Of a DNA stretch of 7,843 nucleotides, positions 6,350 through 7,843 are shown one piece after another. The DNA comes from Thermoflavifilum sp. (GTDB taxonomy: Bacteria; Bacteroidota; Bacteroidia; Chitinophagales; Chitinophagaceae). The translations under genes and the position numbers were made by a program. Below the pieces are notes generated by a model. The model ran no database searches and was not told the DNA's origin. It saw only the letters and a list, made by a program, of their open reading frames with translations. The stretch spans positions 1-7,843 of the forward strand of contig JADGHY010000092.1 in assembly GCA_019683625.1 (NCBI GenBank), in the 5' to 3' direction. The first letter of the stretch is position 1. Every line of letters begins with the position of its first letter.

Positions 6350-7048
6350 TTATCCCGACAGCCAAATCACGGCCAACATCTGGCTCACAAACCCCACTAC
6401 AAATCCGGTGTAGACTTCAACAGGCTGATGGGCATGGAGCACTAACCTGCTGGTTAAAATGAATCCCGACAGCAGGATGGCAGCCATGATGGGCAACGAT
6501 GGATTCAAATAAGGATCCTTGCTCAGCAGAATCATCACCGCCAGGATACTCCCCGCTGCCGTGGCATGTGCGCTGATCTTGAAGAAGATATTGCACAAAA
6601 AAACCAGGATAATGGCCACAAAATTGCCCAGCAAAAACGGATTTAGCACCTGTGGAAAAGCCTTGTCAAACGCAAATACCCGATAGATCCACCAGTAATA
6701 AATCATAATCGCCATATAGGGCACGATGCGGTCACGCCGGTTGGGCAATTGGATGGATGACACGAAGCCCGTAGCCTTTAACAACAATAAGGTGCCCAGC
6801 GGCAGGATAAGGGTATTCACGCAAATGGAGCTCATCACCCGAAAATGGGTATAGGCATCGATCTGAGGCAGCTCATAGCGATGTACCCAAAGCAGGAACG
6901 CACTTATGGCAAAGGGCATCCATAGCGGATGAAAGATTACCGATATGGCCATAGCGATCAAGCGCAATGACTTAGCAGCCTGAAAATCTTCTTCTGCGGC
7001 CGTTTTTTCGGGTGGTGTGGAGGGTGCAAATGAGCTGTGCTGGTTCAT
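6350..7048 (-). CDS. PAP2-like integral membrane protein (possible lipid phosphatase)
   Basis: The 232-residue protein has about six or seven hydrophobic helices (roughly 31-55, 72-92, 108-124, 138-155, 163-176, 186-199, 212-230) after a polar N-terminal tail. Traces of the PAP2 phosphatase signature are visible. SRLVLHAHQPVE (200-211) fits SRx5Hx3D with Glu for Asp. KISAH (157-161) stands where PSGH is expected. RRDRIVP (104-110) may stand for the KxxxxxxRP motif. If active it would remove phosphate from a lipid such as undecaprenyl diphosphate or phosphatidate at the inner membrane, but the altered motifs leave catalysis uncertain. I chose the start MNQHSS because its ATG (7048-7046) follows the rpoN stop by one base, typical of coupled translation. 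An upstream ATG at 7075 would add nine residues and overlap rpoN. It appears to share the rpoN transcript. Confidence 0.75.
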   Translation of the reverse strand: MNQHSSFAPSTPPEKTAAEEDFQAAKSLRLIAMAISVIFHPLWMPFAISAFLLWVHRYELPQIDAYTHFRVMSSICVNTLILPLGTLLLLKATGFVSSIQLPNRRDRIVPYMAIMIYYWWIYRVFAFDKAFPQVLNPFLLGNFVAIILVFLCNIFFKISAHATAAGSILAVMILLSKDPYLNPSLPIMAAILLSGFILTSRLVLHAHQPVEVYTGFVVGFVSQMLAVIWLSG

Positions 7049-7049
7049 G

Positions 7050-7843
7050 TTAGAGTTGCTTACGCAAACGGGCAACCGGAATATTCAGCTGCTCGCGGTA
7101 TTTGGCCACCGTGCGGCGGGCAATATTGTATCCTTTTTCCTGCAACAAACGCGTGAGCATTTCATCGCTCAAGGGCTTGCGTTTGTTTTCATTTTCAATT
7201 AAATCAAGCAAGATTTTTTTCACCTCTCGGGTCGATACCTCTTCGCCGCTTTCGGTGGGCAAGGATTCCGAGAAAAAATATTTCAGCGGATAGGTTCCGT
7301 ATTCTGTTTGCACATATTTGCTGTTGGCCACCCGCGATACGGTAGAAATATCCAGTCCGGTACGTTCTGCAATATCTTTCAAAATCATAGGCTTCAGCTG
7401 GGTTTCATCGCCGGTTAAAAAGAAATCGCGTTGGTAATCCATGATCGTTTGCATCACGGCAAGCAGGGTATGCTGGCGCTGTTTGATGGCGTCAATGAAC
7501 CATTTGGCTGCATCAATTTTTTGCTTGATGAATAAGATGGCTTCGCGCTGTCGCTTATCTTTTTTGGCCCCCTTCTCATAATCCTTGAGCATATCGCGAT
7601 ATTCGGAGGAGATGCGCAAATCCGGCGCATTGCGGGCATTTAGGGTAAGCTCCAGCTTCCCGTTGTTGTTGAGGATGAAAAAATCAGGGACAATATAGCT
7701 TTCCGCTTTGTTATCAGGAGCAAAGTTGTTGCCTGGCTTAGGGTTCAGATGGGTAATCAGTTGAATAACGGCTTTCAGCTCCTCGTCGCTCAGGCCCATG
7801 CCCCGCTGAATTTTTTCATAATGTTTTTTGATAAATGCATCAA
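7050..7843 (-). CDS. rpoN: RNA polymerase sigma-54 factor RpoN, C-terminal 263 residues (5' end beyond the window)
   Basis: Sigma-54 directs RNA polymerase to -24/-12 promoters and needs an AAA+ activator to open them. The frame is open to the right edge; the first complete codons read DAFIKKHYEKIQRG and then MGLSDEEL, so the ATG at 7799 is an internal Met and not the start. Visible parts, in fragment numbering, are the end of the core-binding region (about 1-130), the helix-turn-helix segment DISTVSRVANSKYVQTEYGT (164-183), and the RpoN box ARRTVAKYRE (241-250, bases 7092-7121) that reads the -24 element. The sequence ends in PVARLRKQL and TAA. About 200-230 N-terminal residues, including the activator-responsive region I, should lie outside the window. 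The next gene, PAP2-like, starts one base after the stop. Confidence 0.97.
   Translation of the reverse strand, partial: DAFIKKHYEKIQRGMGLSDEELKAVIQLITHLNPKPGNNFAPDNKAESYIVPDFFILNNNGKLELTLNARNAPDLRISSEYRDMLKDYEKGAKKDKRQREAILFIKQKIDAAKWFIDAIKQRQHTLLAVMQTIMDYQRDFFLTGDETQLKPMILKDIAERTGLDISTVSRVANSKYVQTEYGTYPLKYFFSESLPTESGEEVSTREVKKILLDLIENENKRKPLSDEMLTRLLQEKGYNIARRTVAKYREQLNIPVARLRKQL

Noticed and set aside
7454..7639. Second minus-strand frame inside rpoN
   Set aside because: It overlaps the rpoN frame, which is fully open and matches the family, and it encodes no recognisable sequence.
7797..7799. ATG as the start of rpoN
   Set aside because: Codons upstream of it to the window edge read DAFIKKHYEKIQRG, continuous with the sigma-54 core-binding region, so this Met is internal.

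Overview
The window looks like a core-genome segment of a Bacteroidota bacterium, possibly Chitinophagaceae or a close relative; that narrower placement is an impression, not a test. The reasons are a short Obg GTPase with an SKAD G4 motif, an adk-obgE pair, RecA and sigma-54 proteins of Bacteroidota type, almost no Shine-Dalgarno sequences before the starts, and a TAnnTTTG-type promoter box before adk. Base composition and codon use look even across the genes, and I saw no insertion sequence, integrase, tRNA, CRISPR array or other sign of a mobile island.

Layout, left to right. Bases 1-73 (minus) hold the first 24 codons of a probable exported protein that runs off the left edge. Bases 107-1921 (minus) encode an Omp85 (BamA/TamA-type) outer-membrane protein. 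A 206-base divergent gap follows, carrying a REP-like palindrome. Bases 2128-3465 (plus) encode a membrane-anchored M23 peptidoglycan peptidase. It converges on obgE across 15 bases that hold a hairpin. Then comes a minus-strand block read right to left: rpoN (sigma-54, 5' part beyond the right edge), a PAP2-like membrane protein starting one base after the rpoN stop, recA, adk and obgE (six bases after adk).

Functionally there are two themes. The left third is envelope biogenesis: an outer-membrane insertase or translocator-type barrel, a cell-wall endopeptidase on the divergent strand, and an exported protein downstream of the barrel. The right two thirds are housekeeping genes: sigma-54 transcription, homologous recombination and DNA repair, adenylate balance, and a ribosome-associated GTPase. 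The PAP2-like protein is the one membrane enzyme in that block and may act on lipid phosphates.

I did not find an undescribed multi-gene system. The points most worth a second look are the His-to-Cys change at the zinc site of the M23 peptidase, the REP-like palindrome, the hairpin shared by the convergent stop codons, a perfect palindrome upstream of recA, and the degenerate PAP2 motifs. No stretch longer than 206 bases lacks a gene.
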